39,679 bases of DNA from Pelagibacteraceae bacterium AG-414-M23 (GCA_003214525.1 QCLN01000011.1:1-39679); one strand, 5' to 3'; shown: positions 1 to 9,885, numbered from the stretch's first letter. Numbers and translations are program-made. The notes: generated by a model not told the origin, from the letters alone.

Positions 1-501
1 CCACTGCAGATGATTGTTAAAAATAAAAATAGAAATTTTAAGCAATCAATAGCAATAAATGAAATATCTATTTTACGTCAAAGCAGGCAGGCGGTATCTG
101 TTTCAATAAAAAATGGTTCAAAAAATATTATAAAAAAACTAAGAGGAGATGGTCTATTAGTTTGTACGCCAGCAGGAAGCACCGCTTATAATCTCTCTGT
201 GCATGGGCCAATTTTAAACTTAAATTCAAACAAACTTGCCATATCACCAGTGAGCCCTTTTAGGCCTAGAAGATGGAAAGGAAAAATAGTTAGCAATAAA
301 TCTAAAATAATTATTAAAAATTTAAATCCTAAGAAAAGACCAATTAGTGCTGTTGCTGACAATGTTGAAGTTCGCAACGCCACGGAAATAAAAATTAGTG
401 AAAATAAAAAAATTATTTTTAACCTTCTTTACAATAAAAACAAATCTATTGAGAAAAAAATTAAAATTGAACAATTAAGAAAAGAAGTGGGCAAATCTTA
501 A
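1..501 (+). CDS. nadK: NAD kinase, C-terminal part (5' end outside window)
   Basis: NAD kinase phosphorylates NAD(+) to NADP(+) in the cytosol. The reading frame is open to the first base of the window (Pro-Leu-Gln precedes the first Met at position 10), so the gene starts further left and the GGDG motif is not visible. The visible part has the conserved motif TPAGSTAYNLSVHGPIL, which belongs to the NAD-binding region, followed by the family's beta-rich C-terminal domain and a Lys-rich tail. The stop codon (499-501) lies one base from the encoded CCA end of the opposite-strand tRNA-Thr. Family assignment is secure; only the true start is unknown. Confidence 0.9.
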   Translation, partial: PLQMIVKNKNRNFKQSIAINEISILRQSRQAVSVSIKNGSKNIIKKLRGDGLLVCTPAGSTAYNLSVHGPILNLNSNKLAISPVSPFRPRRWKGKIVSNKSKIIIKNLNPKKRPISAVADNVEVRNATEIKISENKKIIFNLLYNKNKSIEKKIKIEQLRKEVGKS

Positions 502-502
502 G

Positions 503-578
503 TGGTGCCCCCACACGGACTCGAACCGCGGACCTACTGATTACAAATCAGTTGCTCTACCAGCTGAGCTATAGGGGC
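503..578 (-). tRNA. tRNA-Thr (anticodon TGT)
   Basis: On the minus strand this folds as a complete cloverleaf. The acceptor stem GCCCCTA pairs with TGGGGGC, the D arm contains AGCTCAGCTGGTAGAGC, the T arm contains GGTTCGAGTCC, and the anticodon loop TTTGTAA carries TGT (reads ACA). Discriminator A and a CCA end are encoded. It lies 38 bases downstream of the rlmB stop on the same strand, so it may be co-transcribed with rlmB. No intrinsic terminator follows; the 3' end runs into the nadK stop. Confidence 0.95.
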
Positions 579-616
579 ATGGAATGTTTTTTAATCTGAA
601 TTTGAATAAGATCAAG

Positions 617-1354
617 TTATTTTTTGCTCGTATTTATTTGATGAAATACAATAGCCGCGCTATTTGAGAGATTTAGACTTTCTATTTTGTTATTTATTTC
701 AATTTTTATTATAAAGTCCAGATACTTTTCGGTGTGTTTTTTCATTCCGTAACCTTCAGATCCAAAAACTAATACATTATTTCCGTCCCATTTTATGTCT
801 GAGAGACTTTTATCACCTGAAGTATCAAATCCATAAATCCAGAAATTTTTTTCTCTTAATGATTTTAAAGTAGAATTTATGTTTGAAACTATAAATATAT
901 TTAAGTGCTCCATGCTCCCGCTAGCAGCTTTATACATAAGCTTACTTGTTTCAGGATAGTCTCTTTCTCTAATTATTAAACCATCAATATTAAATGCACT
1001 GGCGCTTCTTATAATTGATCCAATATTTCTTGGATCAGTAGCCCCCGCAAGACACACAAGATTTAGTTTTTCCTGATTTTTAATATATTCCTTAAGCTCT
1101 AAATTTTCTAATTTTTCAACTTCAGCAACAAAACCTTGATGTAAAATATTTTCATTTCTGCAATAATTGTCTAATTCCTTTTTTGTTTTGTAAAAAATTT
1201 TTAGATCTTTAAGAAGATTATTGTTTGGACTTTCTCTATGTATGGTTTTTTTACTTTCTTCTGTTAAAAATATTTTAAGAACTTTTCTTCTATTATTTTT
1301 AAGAGCTTCAATAACCGGGTGTTTTCCTACAATAAAATATGATGATTTATTCAT
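617..1354 (-). CDS. rlmB: 23S rRNA 2'-O-methyltransferase of the TrmH/SpoU family (RlmB-type)
   Basis: This is a 245-residue SPOUT-fold methyltransferase. In E. coli RlmB uses S-adenosylmethionine to methylate the 2'-O of G2251 in the 23S rRNA P loop. An N-terminal substrate-binding domain (about 1-90, starting FIVGKHPVIEAL) is followed by the three SpoU motifs: DPRNIGSIIRSA, VLVFGSEGYGMKK and the terminal ESLNLSNSAAIVFHQ. Together these form the knotted cofactor site. The start at 1354 gives normal family length. It diverges from the tRNA-Tyr/tuf unit across a 135-base spacer and reads toward tRNA-Thr. The related TrmH enzymes share the motifs, but the N-terminal domain favours RlmB. Confidence 0.88.
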   Translation of the reverse strand: MNKSSYFIVGKHPVIEALKNNRRKVLKIFLTEESKKTIHRESPNNNLLKDLKIFYKTKKELDNYCRNENILHQGFVAEVEKLENLELKEYIKNQEKLNLVCLAGATDPRNIGSIIRSASAFNIDGLIIRERDYPETSKLMYKAASGSMEHLNIFIVSNINSTLKSLREKNFWIYGFDTSGDKSLSDIKWDGNNVLVFGSEGYGMKKHTEKYLDFIIKIEINNKIESLNLSNSAAIVFHQINTSKK

Positions 1355-1384
1355 TTTGCCTTTATTTTACACGTTTTTTGTTAG

Positions 1385-1411
1385 ATTTTACCATAAATTC
1401 TAATATTGCAA
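1385..1411 (-). promoter_or_regulatory. possible sigma70-type promoter for rlmB
   Basis: Read on the minus strand, TTGCAA (1411-1406) is followed after 15 bases by TAAAAT (1390-1385), about 30 bases before the rlmB start. The -10 box matches five of six consensus bases, but the 15-base spacing is short. The TTGCAA box is palindromic and is also the -35 box of the divergent tRNA-Tyr promoter. This is an inference from sequence only. Confidence 0.3.
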
Positions 1412-1433
1412 TTATAAGATAAAAATATATAAA
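1406..1433 (+). promoter_or_regulatory. sigma70-type promoter of the tRNA-Tyr/Gly-tuf unit
   Basis: A -35 box TTGCAA (1406-1411) and a -10 box TATAAA (1428-1433) are separated by 16 bases. A transcript start near 1440 would leave a leader of about 50 bases before tRNA-Tyr. It is the only good candidate in the 135-base spacer reading right, and the next genes (tRNA-Tyr, tRNA-Gly, tuf, tRNA-Trp, secE) are too close together to need others. Confidence 0.6.
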
Positions 1434-1489
1434 CCGCCTGTTGTTTGAGCTTTATTAAACATGTGGACACTCTTCCATTAAGTTTTTTG

Positions 1490-1575
<86 letters not shown>

Positions 1576-1612
1576 TTTAATATTGTTTAAATAGGAGCGA
1601 GTACTTGGGTTT

Positions 1613-1686
1613 GCGGGTGTAGTTCAGTGGTAGAACACTAGCCTTCCAAGCTGGTTGCGTGGGTTCGATTCCCATCACCCGCTCCA
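1613..1686 (+). tRNA. tRNA-Gly (anticodon TCC)
   Basis: The cloverleaf has acceptor GCGGGTG pairing with CACCCGC, an anticodon loop containing TTCCAAG with TCC (reads GGA/GGG), and T arm GGTTCGATTCC. Discriminator T and CCA are encoded at 1683-1686. It lies 37 bases after tRNA-Tyr and 38 bases before tuf on the same strand, so release from a tuf precursor transcript is likely. Confidence 0.96.
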
Positions 1687-1724
1687 AAATGTAAAAAAAA
1701 ATTATAAGTGAGGTAAAAAATATA

Positions 1725-2915
1725 ATGTCTAAAGAAAAGTTTAATAGAACGAAGCCACATTGTAATATTGGAACAATTGGCCACGTCGACCACGGTAAAA
1801 CAACTCTTACAGCGGCAATAACAAAAGTATTGTCAGAAACTGGAGGAGCGAAATTTACTGCATATGATCAAATTGATAAAGCGCCTGAGGAAAAAGAAAG
1901 AGGAATAACTATTTCTACTGCTCACGTTGAATATGAAACAGAAAAGAGACATTATGCTCACGTAGACTGCCCAGGTCATGCTGACTATGTAAAAAACATG
2001 ATTACTGGTGCGGCACAGATGGATGGAGCAATATTAGTAGTTAATGCTGCAGACGGACCAATGCCTCAAACAAAAGAACATATACTTTTAGCAAGACAAG
2101 TTGGTGTACCTGCAATTGTAGTATTTTTAAATAAAGTTGATCAAGTTGATGATAAAGAGATGATAGATTTAGTTGAAGAAGAAATTAAAGAACTTCTAAC
2201 TTCTTATAAATTTCCAGGAGATAAAACTCCTATAATCAAAGGCTCAGCATTAGCGGCAGTTGAGGGCAAAGATGAAGCAATTGGTAAAAATGCAATTATG
2301 GAATTAATGAAAGCTGTTGATGAATTTATTCCTCAACCTGATAGACCAAAAGACAAACCTTTCTTAATGCCAGTTGAAGATGTTTTTTCAATTTCCGGAA
2401 GAGGAACTGTAGTAACAGGAAGAGTTGAACAGGGAGTTGTTAAAACTGGTGAAGAAATAGAGATAGTTGGTATTAGAGAAACAAAAAAATCTGTTTGCAC
2501 AGGTGTTGAGATGTTTAGAAAAATTTTGGACACAGGGGAAGCAGGAGATAATATAGGAGCACTTTTAAGAGGTGTGGAAAGAGAAGACGTTGAAAGAGGT
2601 CAGGTTTTATGTAAGCCGGGCTCAGTTACACCACACACTAAATTTGAAGCTCAAGCATATGTGTTGAAAAAAGAAGAAGGTGGAAGACATACTCCATTCT
2701 TTACAAAGTATAGACCTCAGTTTTATTTTAGAACTACAGATGTAACTGGTGAAGTAGAATTACCATCAGGCACTGAAATGGTCATGCCAGGTGATGATGC
2801 TAAATTTACTGTTAAACTAATCACTCCAATTGCAATGAGCGAAAAATTAAACTTTGCAATTAGAGAAGGTGGTAGAACAGTAGGAGCTGGAGTTGTAACT
2901 AAAATTATAGAGTAA
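1725..2915 (+). CDS. tuf: translation elongation factor Tu
   Basis: EF-Tu is a GTPase that delivers aminoacyl-tRNA to the ribosomal A site. The protein is 396 residues, normal length. The GTP-binding motifs are intact: G1 GHVDHGKTT (19-27), G3 DCPGH (81-85) and G4 NKVD (136-139). They are followed by the SAL-type G5 region and the two beta-barrel domains. A GTGAGGT ribosome-binding site ends 10 bases before the ATG. The gene sits between tRNA-Gly and tRNA-Trp, the position of tufB in E. coli, and tRNA-Trp begins 8 bases after its stop. It is the only tuf in this window; the usual second copy after fusA is absent. Confidence 0.98.
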   Translation: MSKEKFNRTKPHCNIGTIGHVDHGKTTLTAAITKVLSETGGAKFTAYDQIDKAPEEKERGITISTAHVEYETEKRHYAHVDCPGHADYVKNMITGAAQMDGAILVVNAADGPMPQTKEHILLARQVGVPAIVVFLNKVDQVDDKEMIDLVEEEIKELLTSYKFPGDKTPIIKGSALAAVEGKDEAIGKNAIMELMKAVDEFIPQPDRPKDKPFLMPVEDVFSISGRGTVVTGRVEQGVVKTGEEIEIVGIRETKKSVCTGVEMFRKILDTGEAGDNIGALLRGVEREDVERGQVLCKPGSVTPHTKFEAQAYVLKKEEGGRHTPFFTKYRPQFYFRTTDVTGEVELPSGTEMVMPGDDAKFTVKLITPIAMSEKLNFAIREGGRTVGAGVVTKIIE

Positions 2916-2923
2916 AACTCCAT

Positions 2924-2999
2924 AGGAGTGTAGCTCAATTGGTAGAGCGCCGGTCTCCAAAACCGGAGGTTGGGGGTTCGATTCCCTCCGCTCCTGCCA
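2924..2999 (+). tRNA. tRNA-Trp (anticodon CCA)
   Basis: The cloverleaf has acceptor AGGAGTG with CGCTCCT, anticodon loop CTCCAAA carrying CCA (reads UGG), and T arm GGTTCGATTCC. Discriminator G and CCA are encoded at 2996-2999. It lies 8 bases after tuf and 20 bases before secE, so it is embedded in an mRNA and must be cut out by tRNA-processing nucleases. The tuf, tRNA-Trp, secE order is the common bacterial one. Confidence 0.96.
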
Positions 3000-3019
3000 C
3001 TAAAAGTTAGACAAAGTAT

Positions 3020-3211
3020 ATGAAAAACCCTTTAAAATTCTTTCAGGAAGTTAAAAATGAAGCCTTCAAAGTTTCGTGGCCAACATCAAAAGAAACTATT
3101 CAAGGATCATTAATGGTTGCGGCAATGGCTATTATAGCATCAATATTTTTTCTACTTTTAGATCAAATTTTAAAATTCTTTTTAGAAATAATTTTGAATG
3201 TGAGTTTTTAA
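3020..3211 (+). CDS. secE: preprotein translocase subunit SecE
   Basis: SecE is the small stabilising subunit of the SecYEG channel in the inner membrane. The 63-residue protein is the short form with one transmembrane helix. It has a conserved amphipathic N-terminal part (FFQEVKNEAFKVSWPTSKET, containing the diagnostic VSWPT) and a single hydrophobic helix at about 30-58. It lies between tRNA-Trp and nusG, as in most bacteria. Its stop codon overlaps the nusG start (TAATG), so the two are translationally coupled. Its partner SecY is encoded at 25810 in the same block. Confidence 0.95.
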   Translation: MKNPLKFFQEVKNEAFKVSWPTSKETIQGSLMVAAMAIIASIFFLLLDQILKFFLEIILNVSF

Positions 3212-3741
3212 TGTCAAATTGGTTTATAGTTCAGTCCCATTCAAGCTTTGAAAACAAAGTCGCACAACAAATTAAAGATGAGGCGGATAAATCAAAAGTT
3301 TCAGATAAAATAGAAGAAATCATTGTTCCTACTCATGATGTAACAGAAGTAAGAAGAGGTAAAAGAGTTCAAAGAAAGAAAAAATTCTTTCCTGGCTATG
3401 TTCTAATAAAATGCGAGATGAGTGATGATATTTATCATATGATTAAAGGCTTAAAAAAAGTAAGTGGTTTTTTAGGCTCTAAAGGTACACCAGTGCCCGT
3501 ATCTGATAAAGAAATAGAAAAGATTTTAGGTGAAATAAAAGATGGTGTGGTTCAGCCAAAATCTGGTATAGATTACGCGATTGGTGAAAAAGTTCAGGTG
3601 ATAGACGGACCATTTGCTTCTTTTAGTGGTTTAGTAGAGGAAATTGATGAAGATAAATCTAAACTGAAAGTTTCAGTTTCAATTTTTGGAAGACCAACCC
3701 CTGTAGAGCTTGAATTCAACCAAGTAGAAAAGGCAAGTTAA
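3211..3741 (+). CDS. nusG: transcription termination/antitermination factor NusG
   Basis: NusG binds RNA polymerase, aids processive elongation and links it to Rho or to ribosomal protein S10. The protein has 176 residues. The N-terminal NGN domain (from [11 protein letters not shown], with [12 protein letters not shown]) is followed by a C-terminal KOW domain ([20 protein letters not shown]). The reading frame is open upstream to 3076, but the ATG at 3211 gives the canonical N-terminus and overlaps the secE stop by one base, so it is preferred. The stop overlaps the rplK start in the same way. Confidence 0.96.
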   Translation: MSNWFIVQSHSSFENKVAQQIKDEADKSKVSDKIEEIIVPTHDVTEVRRGKRVQRKKKFFPGYVLIKCEMSDDIYHMIKGLKKVSGFLGSKGTPVPVSDKEIEKILGEIKDGVVQPKSGIDYAIGEKVQVIDGPFASFSGLVEEIDEDKSKLKVSVSIFGRPTPVELEFNQVEKAS

Positions 3742-4169
3742 TGGCAAAAAAAGAAATTGCAGGTTTTGTAAAATTACAAATTAAAGGTGGTCAAGCAAAT
3801 CCAGCCCCACCAGTAGGACCAGCGTTAGGTCAAAGAGGAATTAATATAATGGATTTTTGCAAAGCTTTTAATGAGAAAACAAAAGGTTTGATGGGTAAGC
3901 CTGTTCCAGTAATTATAACTGTTTACAAGGACAAGAAATTTGATTTTGTAATTAAAACTCCTCCTGCAACTTATTTTATAAAAGAAAAACTTAAATTAAA
4001 AAGCGGTTCATCTGAGCCAGGCAGAAATATTGTAAAATCTATTACCACAAAACAATTGGAAGAAATTGCTAAAGAAAAAATGACAGACCTAAATGCTCAT
4101 GACATAAACCAAGCAGTAAAAATCATTGCTGGGTCAGCAAGATCAATGGGAATTGAGGTAAAAGAATAA
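3741..4169 (+). CDS. rplK: 50S ribosomal protein L11
   Basis: L11 forms the base of the GTPase-associated stalk and binds 23S rRNA near the thiostrepton site. The 142-residue length matches E. coli. The proline-rich N-terminal helix region ([14 protein letters not shown], about 20-33) and the C-terminal rRNA-binding domain ([20 protein letters not shown]) are both intact. It overlaps nusG and rplA by one base each (TAATG), leaving no intercistronic leader where the E. coli L1-binding feedback site would be. Confidence 0.97.
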   Translation: MAKKEIAGFVKLQIKGGQANPAPPVGPALGQRGINIMDFCKAFNEKTKGLMGKPVPVIITVYKDKKFDFVIKTPPATYFIKEKLKLKSGSSEPGRNIVKSITTKQLEEIAKEKMTDLNAHDINQAVKIIAGSARSMGIEVKE

Positions 4170-4858
4170 TGAAATCAAAAAGATACAAAAATTTATTAAA
4201 AATTGAAAAAGATTTGTCTTCTAAACCACTAAAAGATCTACTTACAAAAATTAAAAAAAATTGTACAACAAAGTTTGATGAGTCTATTGATTTAAATCTT
4301 CAAATAAATAACAAGCAAAAAAAAGGTGAAGTAAATATTAGAACAATAGTAAATATGCCTTCAGGCACAGGTAAAAAAATTAAAGTTGCAGTGTTATGTG
4401 AGGATGGAAAAAAAGCTGAGGCGGAAAAAGTGGGAGCAGATATGGTAGGCGGTGATGATTTAATAGAAAAAATTAAAGGTGGCGAACTTAATTTTGAAAA
4501 ATTAATTTGTACACCAAAAATGATGATTGGCTTGTCAAAACTTGGAAAAATTTTAGGTCCCAAAGGATTAATGCCAAATCCAAAACTTGGCACTGTCACA
4601 GATAATATAGAAGAAGCTGTAAAAAATGCTAAAGCAGGGCAAGTGGAGATAAAAAATGATAAAGATGGAAATATTGGCCTAAGTTTAGGAAAAAAATCAT
4701 TTTCTGATGATAAAATTTTATCAAACTACAATGCCATTATTGATGCTTTGGAAAAGGAAAAAGGAAATAGCACCTTCAAGGGTGAAATGATAAAAAGCGT
4801 TTATATAACTTCAACGATGGGCATCTCTTACAAACTTAAATTAGATAAACATTTTTAA
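4169..4858 (+). CDS. rplA: 50S ribosomal protein L1
   Basis: L1 forms the mobile stalk at the E site of the large subunit. The protein has 229 residues and the conserved motif GPKGLMPNPKLGTV at 130-143. The alpha/beta domains flanking it include VGADMVGGDDL and the C-terminal STMGISYKL. The start codon overlaps the rplK stop (TAATG). The stop TAA at 4856-4858 is followed immediately by the rplJ ATG, so no separate L10 mRNA leader exists between the genes. Confidence 0.97.
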   Translation: MKSKRYKNLLKIEKDLSSKPLKDLLTKIKKNCTTKFDESIDLNLQINNKQKKGEVNIRTIVNMPSGTGKKIKVAVLCEDGKKAEAEKVGADMVGGDDLIEKIKGGELNFEKLICTPKMMIGLSKLGKILGPKGLMPNPKLGTVTDNIEEAVKNAKAGQVEIKNDKDGNIGLSLGKKSFSDDKILSNYNAIIDALEKEKGNSTFKGEMIKSVYITSTMGISYKLKLDKHF

Positions 4859-5365
4859 ATGAATAAAGATCAAAAAAAAAATTATATTGAAAAAATGACA
4901 ACAGACATTGACAAGTCTCAAGCTGTCATTGTTACTCATTATCAAGGTTTAAATATGCCTCAGCTTGATCAACTTAGAAAACAAATGAGAGAACATGGTA
5001 TATTATTTAAAATAACAAAAAATAGAATAACTAAAATAGCTCTAGAAAAAACAAGAGCTAAAGAATTAAGTAAATTATTTGAGGGACCAACTGCTGTGGC
5101 ATTGTCTGATGATGCAATTACTTCGGCTAAAATCTTAACTAAGTTTTCAAAAGAAAATTCAAACTTGAAAATCTTAGGTGGAATAATGGGTAATGAGATT
5201 CTTGACATTGCAGCAGTAAAAAATGTTGCGACATTACCAACATTAGATGAGGCAAGAGCCAAAATTGTAGGTATTTTGAGGTCTCCAGCACAAAAATTGA
5301 CAACGATTTTGCTTGCGCCGGCGACAAAAATCGCTATTTTGGCGAGCGAAAAATCAAAAAAGTAA
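4859..5365 (+). CDS. rplJ: 50S ribosomal protein L10
   Basis: L10 anchors L7/L12 dimers to the ribosomal stalk. The 168-residue protein has the N-terminal rRNA-binding domain (with [17 protein letters not shown] and [13 protein letters not shown]) and a C-terminal helix ([20 protein letters not shown]) that would bind L7/L12 dimers. The ATG directly abuts the rplA stop. In E. coli this gene has a long leader bound by L10-L7/L12 for feedback; here there is no room for it outside rplA coding sequence. Confidence 0.97.
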   Translation: MNKDQKKNYIEKMTTDIDKSQAVIVTHYQGLNMPQLDQLRKQMREHGILFKITKNRITKIALEKTRAKELSKLFEGPTAVALSDDAITSAKILTKFSKENSNLKILGGIMGNEILDIAAVKNVATLPTLDEARAKIVGILRSPAQKLTTILLAPATKIAILASEKSKK

Positions 5366-5384
5366 CCAGGGACACAAATTTATT

Positions 5385-5753
5385 ATGGCTGATCTAAATA
5401 AAATCATAGATGAATTATCAAGTTTAACAGTTGTTGAAGCTGCTGAACTTTCAAAACAATTAGAAGAAAAATGGGGTGTAACAGCTGCAGCTGCAGTTGC
5501 GGCTCCTGCAGCAACAGGTGGGGCTGCACCAGCAGAGGAGAAAGATGAATTTACAGTCGTATTATCTTCAGCTGGAGATAAAAAAATTAATGTTATTAAA
5601 GAAATTAGAAGTGTTACATCTTTAGGTTTAAAAGAAGCTAAAGATTTAGTTGAAGGTGCACCCAAAGAAGTTAAAGCTGGTGTTAATAAAAAAGAAGCAG
5701 AAGAAATTAAACAAAAATTAGAAGCCGCAGGCGCTAAAGTAGAACTCAAGTAA
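5385..5753 (+). CDS. rplL: 50S ribosomal protein L7/L12
   Basis: This is the multimeric stalk protein that recruits translation GTPases. It has 122 residues. The N-terminal dimerisation helices ([20 protein letters not shown]) are followed by an Ala/Pro/Gly hinge (about 35-50) and the C-terminal factor-binding domain ending in AAGAKVELK. The frame is open upstream to 5313 within rplJ, but the ATG at 5385 gives the standard [11 protein letters not shown] start. It is followed after 43 bases by rpoB, a spacer that contains a perfect inverted repeat. Confidence 0.97.
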   Translation: MADLNKIIDELSSLTVVEAAELSKQLEEKWGVTAAAAVAAPAATGGAAPAEEKDEFTVVLSSAGDKKINVIKEIRSVTSLGLKEAKDLVEGAPKEVKAGVNKKEAEEIKQKLEAAGAKVELK

Positions 5754-5781
5754 TTAACTTAAATAATTTTATTAAGTTAAT
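5753..5781 (+). repeat. 10-bp perfect inverted repeat between rplL and rpoB
   Basis: ATTAACTTAA (5753-5762) and TTAAGTTAAT (5772-5781) are exact reverse complements around a 9-base loop. The hairpin would lie in the spacer between rplL and rpoB. In E. coli this interval holds a partial terminator and an RNase III cut site. No T-run follows the right arm, so it does not look like an intrinsic terminator. Only one C:G pair is present, so the stem is weak and may be chance in A/T-rich DNA. Confidence 0.5.
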
Positions 5782-5796
5782 AAGCAAAAATATTTA

Positions 5797-8700
5797 ATGG
5801 ATTTATCTTTTACGGGTAAAAAAAATATTAGAAAAAATTTTGGTAAACTTAAAGAAAGTTTATCAATTCCTAATCTTATTGAAGTTCAAAAGAATTCTTA
5901 TAAACAATTAACTGAATTTAATTCAAAAATAGAAGCGCATTTAGCCAAAGGTTTTGACCGAGTATTTAAAAGCATTTTTCCTATTGAAGACATCAATGAC
6001 AAAGCAACACTCGAATATGTTTCCTACAATTTTGATAAGCCTAAATTTGATGTAGAAGAGTGTATATCAAGAGGACTGACTTATTCTGCAGCATTAAAGT
6101 GCACTCTAAGATTGGTTGTTTATGAAATAAATCAATTAGACAATACAAAAGAAATTTTATCCGCTAAAGAACAAGAGGTATATATGGGAGAAATACCCAT
6201 GATGACTAATAGCGGTACGTTTATAATCAACGGTGTTCAAAGAGTTGTAGTTAACCAAATGCACAGAAGCCCAGGTGTGTTCTTTGATCATGATAAAGGA
6301 AAATCACATGCAAGTGGAAAATTATTATTTAATTGTAGAGTTATTCCAAATCGTGGATCATGGCTAGATTTTGAATATGATGTTAAGGATTTATTATATT
6401 TCAGGATTGATAGAAAAAAAAAAATTTTAGTTAGCACACTTTTATTAGCATTAGGCTATGCAAAGAACGATATCGTAAATGAATTTTACGATAAAGAAAA
6501 CTATTCTTATGATGAAAAAAATAAAAAATGGAAAACTAAATTTGACCCTGAAAACTATAAATCTAAAAACTTTTCAGAGGAAGTTGTTGATGCAAAAAAC
6601 AATAAAGTAATAATTAAATCAGGTGAAAAAGTAAATTTTTTAAATGCTAAAAAATTACAAAATGAAGGTTTAAAAGACATTTATGTTTCAAAAGATTCAT
6701 TAATAGGAAAACTGTTACATAAAAAAATTAATATAGAGGGCTCTGAAGATAAGCTTGATATAGGTACCGAACTAAATGAAGCTATTTTAGATAAATTAAT
6801 TGAAAATAATATATTTAATATTGAAATATCTAAAACTAATCCAATAAACAAAGGTCCTTATCTATTAATAACTCTATTAAATGATAAAAACGAAACTAAA
6901 AATGATGCTATAAATGATATATACAAAGTTTTAAGACCAGGTGAGCCACCGACAATCGAAATAGCATCTCAAATATTCAATAACTTATTTTTTAGCTCTG
7001 ATAGATATGATCTATCTGACGTTGGTAGAGTAAAAATGAACTCAAGACTAAATTTAACTTGCTCTGATAAAATCACAATTTTAAGAAATGAAGATATTAT
7101 TTCTATAATTAAAAAAATGCTGGAGCTAAGAGATGGTAAAGATGAAATAGATGACATAGACCATCTAGGAAATAGAAGAATCAGATCTGTGGGAGAGCTT
7201 GTAGAAAACCAAGCAAGAATGGGCGTTTACAGAATGGAAAGAGCAATAAAAGAAAAAATGACAACAATTGATGTTGAGTCTGCTATGCCACAAGACTTGA
7301 TAAATGCAAAACCTTTAACGGTTTCTTTAAAAGATTTTTTTGCTACATCTCAACTTTCTCAATTTATGGATCAAACAAATCCTTTGTCTGAAATTACTCA
7401 CAAACGTAGGGTTTCTGCCTTAGGACCGGGAGGTCTAACTAGAGAAAGAGCTGGATTTGAAGTAAGAGATGTACATCCAACTCACTACGGAAGAATTTGT
7501 CCAATAGAAACTCCAGAAGGACCAAATATTGGTTTAATAAACAGTTTGTCAACTTATTCAAAGATCAACAAATATGGTTTTATTGAGAGTCCATATAAAA
7601 AAGTTGAAAATGGGAAAGTTGTCGAAAAAATAGAATATCTTTCAGCAATGGAAGAAACAAAATATACAATTGCACAAGCTAACTCTATATTAGATAAGAA
7701 CGGTAAATTTGTTGAAGACCTTGTTTCTTGTAGGCAAAATTTAAATTTCATCTTGGCAAAACCAGATAATGTTGATTATGTAGACGTTTCACCAAAACAG
7801 CTTGTATCAGTAGCAGCTTCATTAATTCCATTTTTAGAAAATGATGATGCTAACAGAGCTTTAATGGGCTCAAACATGATGAGACAAGCAGTTCCATTAA
7901 TGAAACCCGAAGCTCCTCTGGTAGGTACAGGAATTGAAAGCGATGTAGCTCTCGACTCAGGAGTTACAATAGTTGCAAAAAGAGACGGCATTGTTGATAA
8001 AATTGATGGTAAAAGAATTGTTATAAAAGCTTCTGAAGAAAAAGATTTTTCTAAATCAGGTGTTGATATTTATAATTTACAAAAATTTAAAAGGTCAAAT
8101 CAAAATACTTGTATTAATCAAAAACCTTTAGTCAGAGTTGGTGACAAAGTAAAATCAGGAGATATTATTGCTGATGGACCATCAACAAAAATAGGCGAAC
8201 TAGCACTTGGTAAAAATGTTACCGTAGCATTCATGCCTTGGCAAGGATACAACTTTGAGGATTCGATTTTAATTTCAGAAAGATGTGTAACTGACGATGT
8301 ATTCACATCTATTCATATTGAAGAATATGAAGTTATGGCAAGGGATACAAAGCTAGGTGAAGAAGATATAACCAGAGACATACCAAATGTGAATGAAGAA
8401 TCTTTAAAAAATTTAGATGAGTCAGGAATTGTATATATTGGTGCAGAGGTGAAACCAGGTGATATTTTAGTTGGAAAAGTAACCCCAAAAGGAGATTCTG
8501 CATCCGGACCAGAGGAAAAATTATTAAGATCAATTTTTGGCGAAAAAGCCATTGATGTTACAGATACCTCTTTAAGAATGCCAAGTGGTAGTGGTGGTAC
8601 AATTGTTGATGTGAGGGTATTTAATAGACATGGTATTGAAAAAGATGAAAGATCAATAATAATTGAAAGATCTGAAATAGAAAGTGTTCAACAAGATAAG

Positions 8701-9885
8701 CTTGTTGAAGAGGAAATCCTTCAAAGAAGTATAAAACAAACAGCAATTTCAATATTATCGGGTTTAAAAAATCAAAAAAAATTAAAAAACTTAGATGTAA
8801 ACGAAATAATTGATAAAGAGAAAATACAAAACATAAGTATTAATGATTTATTTAAGATAATTATAAATGAAAAAAATGCTACCGAAGCAATTAGCAAACT
8901 AAAAGATCAGTATAATTCAGCCAATCTAGATATACAAAATAGATTTGAGGACAAAGTGTTAAAAATTCAACAAGGCGATGATTTACTACCTAGCGTTATG
9001 AAAATGGTTAAAGTTTTCGTAGCTATGAAAAGAAGGTTAAGACCTGGCGATAAAATGTCAGGAAGGCATGGCAACAAAGGTGTAGTAAGTAAAATTGTTC
9101 CTGTTGAAGACATGCCTTATATGGAAAGCGGCCAGCCAGTTGATATAGTTTTAAATCCACTGGGAGTGCCTAGTAGGATGAATGTTGGTCAAATTTTGGA
9201 AACTCATTTAGGATGGGCATGCTCTGAACTAGGAAATAGATTAAAAAATCTAATTAATAATATGACCAAAGAAATTAAAATGAATGATGATATCAAAAAA
9301 ATATTATCAACAGTATATGGTGGAGATTTTTATTCTAAAACCATAGAAAATTTATCAAATACAGAATTTTCTGATTATGTTCACAATATGAAAAATGGAA
9401 TACCAATTGCAACACCAGTCTTTGATGGAGCTAAAGAAGCAGATGTAACAAAAATGTTAAAGACAGCAGGATTACCTGAAACTGGACAAACATTCTTATG
9501 GGATGGAAGAACTGGCGAAAAATTTGACAGATCAGTTACAGTTGGTACGATTTACATGTTAAAATTACATCATCTAGTAGAAGACAAGATACACGCAAGA
9601 TCCACAGGGCCGTACAGTCTTGTTACTCAACAACCTTTAGGGGGCAAGGCTCAGAACGGTGGTCAAAGATTTGGTGAAATGGAAGTATGGGCACTGGAAG
9701 CTTATGGAGCCTCATACACTTTACAAGAAATCTTAACAGTGAAGTCAGATGATGTGGCTGGAAGAGTTAAGGTTTATGAAACAATAGTTAAAGGTGAAGA
9801 AAACTTTGAATCTGGTATTCCAGAGTCATTTAATGTTCTGGTTAAAGAAATTAAGTCATTAGCTTTAAATGTGGAGTTAAATTAA
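5797..9885 (+). CDS. rpoB: DNA-directed RNA polymerase beta subunit
   Basis: This is the beta subunit of the core RNA polymerase. The 1362 residues are close to the E. coli length (1342). The rifampicin-binding region is intact: [16 protein letters not shown] begins at residue 518, followed by [19 protein letters not shown]. The residues corresponding to E. coli Q513, D516, H526 and S531 are unsubstituted. The C-terminal part contains [11 protein letters not shown] and ends with the clamp-forming [18 protein letters not shown] segment. The lineage-variable region at about 230-380 is Lys/Asn-rich. No clear Shine-Dalgarno precedes the ATG. rpoC follows after 2 bases. Confidence 0.98.
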   Translation: MDLSFTGKKNIRKNFGKLKESLSIPNLIEVQKNSYKQLTEFNSKIEAHLAKGFDRVFKSIFPIEDINDKATLEYVSYNFDKPKFDVEECISRGLTYSAALKCTLRLVVYEINQLDNTKEILSAKEQEVYMGEIPMMTNSGTFIINGVQRVVVNQMHRSPGVFFDHDKGKSHASGKLLFNCRVIPNRGSWLDFEYDVKDLLYFRIDRKKKILVSTLLLALGYAKNDIVNEFYDKENYSYDEKNKKWKTKFDPENYKSKNFSEEVVDAKNNKVIIKSGEKVNFLNAKKLQNEGLKDIYVSKDSLIGKLLHKKINIEGSEDKLDIGTELNEAILDKLIENNIFNIEISKTNPINKGPYLLITLLNDKNETKNDAINDIYKVLRPGEPPTIEIASQIFNNLFFSSDRYDLSDVGRVKMNSRLNLTCSDKITILRNEDIISIIKKMLELRDGKDEIDDIDHLGNRRIRSVGELVENQARMGVYRMERAIKEKMTTIDVESAMPQDLINAKPLTVSLKDFFATSQLSQFMDQTNPLSEITHKRRVSALGPGGLTRERAGFEVRDVHPTHYGRICPIETPEGPNIGLINSLSTYSKINKYGFIESPYKKVENGKVVEKIEYLSAMEETKYTIAQANSILDKNGKFVEDLVSCRQNLNFILAKPDNVDYVDVSPKQLVSVAASLIPFLENDDANRALMGSNMMRQAVPLMKPEAPLVGTGIESDVALDSGVTIVAKRDGIVDKIDGKRIVIKASEEKDFSKSGVDIYNLQKFKRSNQNTCINQKPLVRVGDKVKSGDIIADGPSTKIGELALGKNVTVAFMPWQGYNFEDSILISERCVTDDVFTSIHIEEYEVMARDTKLGEEDITRDIPNVNEESLKNLDESGIVYIGAEVKPGDILVGKVTPKGDSASGPEEKLLRSIFGEKAIDVTDTSLRMPSGSGGTIVDVRVFNRHGIEKDERSIIIERSEIESVQQDKLVEEEILQRSIKQTAISILSGLKNQKKLKNLDVNEIIDKEKIQNISINDLFKIIINEKNATEAISKLKDQYNSANLDIQNRFEDKVLKIQQGDDLLPSVMKMVKVFVAMKRRLRPGDKMSGRHGNKGVVSKIVPVEDMPYMESGQPVDIVLNPLGVPSRMNVGQILETHLGWACSELGNRLKNLINNMTKEIKMNDDIKKILSTVYGGDFYSKTIENLSNTEFSDYVHNMKNGIPIATPVFDGAKEADVTKMLKTAGLPETGQTFLWDGRTGEKFDRSVTVGTIYMLKLHHLVEDKIHARSTGPYSLVTQQPLGGKAQNGGQRFGEMEVWALEAYGASYTLQEILTVKSDDVAGRVKVYETIVKGEENFESGIPESFNVLVKEIKSLALNVELN

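Noticed and set aside
3076..3210. N-terminal extension of NusG by 45 codons
   Set aside because: It overlaps secE in another frame. The ATG at 3211 gives the canonical NusG start and a TAATG junction like those of its neighbours.
5313..5384. N-terminal extension of L7/L12 by 24 codons
   Set aside because: The extension lies inside the 3' end of rplJ. The standard [11 protein letters not shown] start is at 5385.
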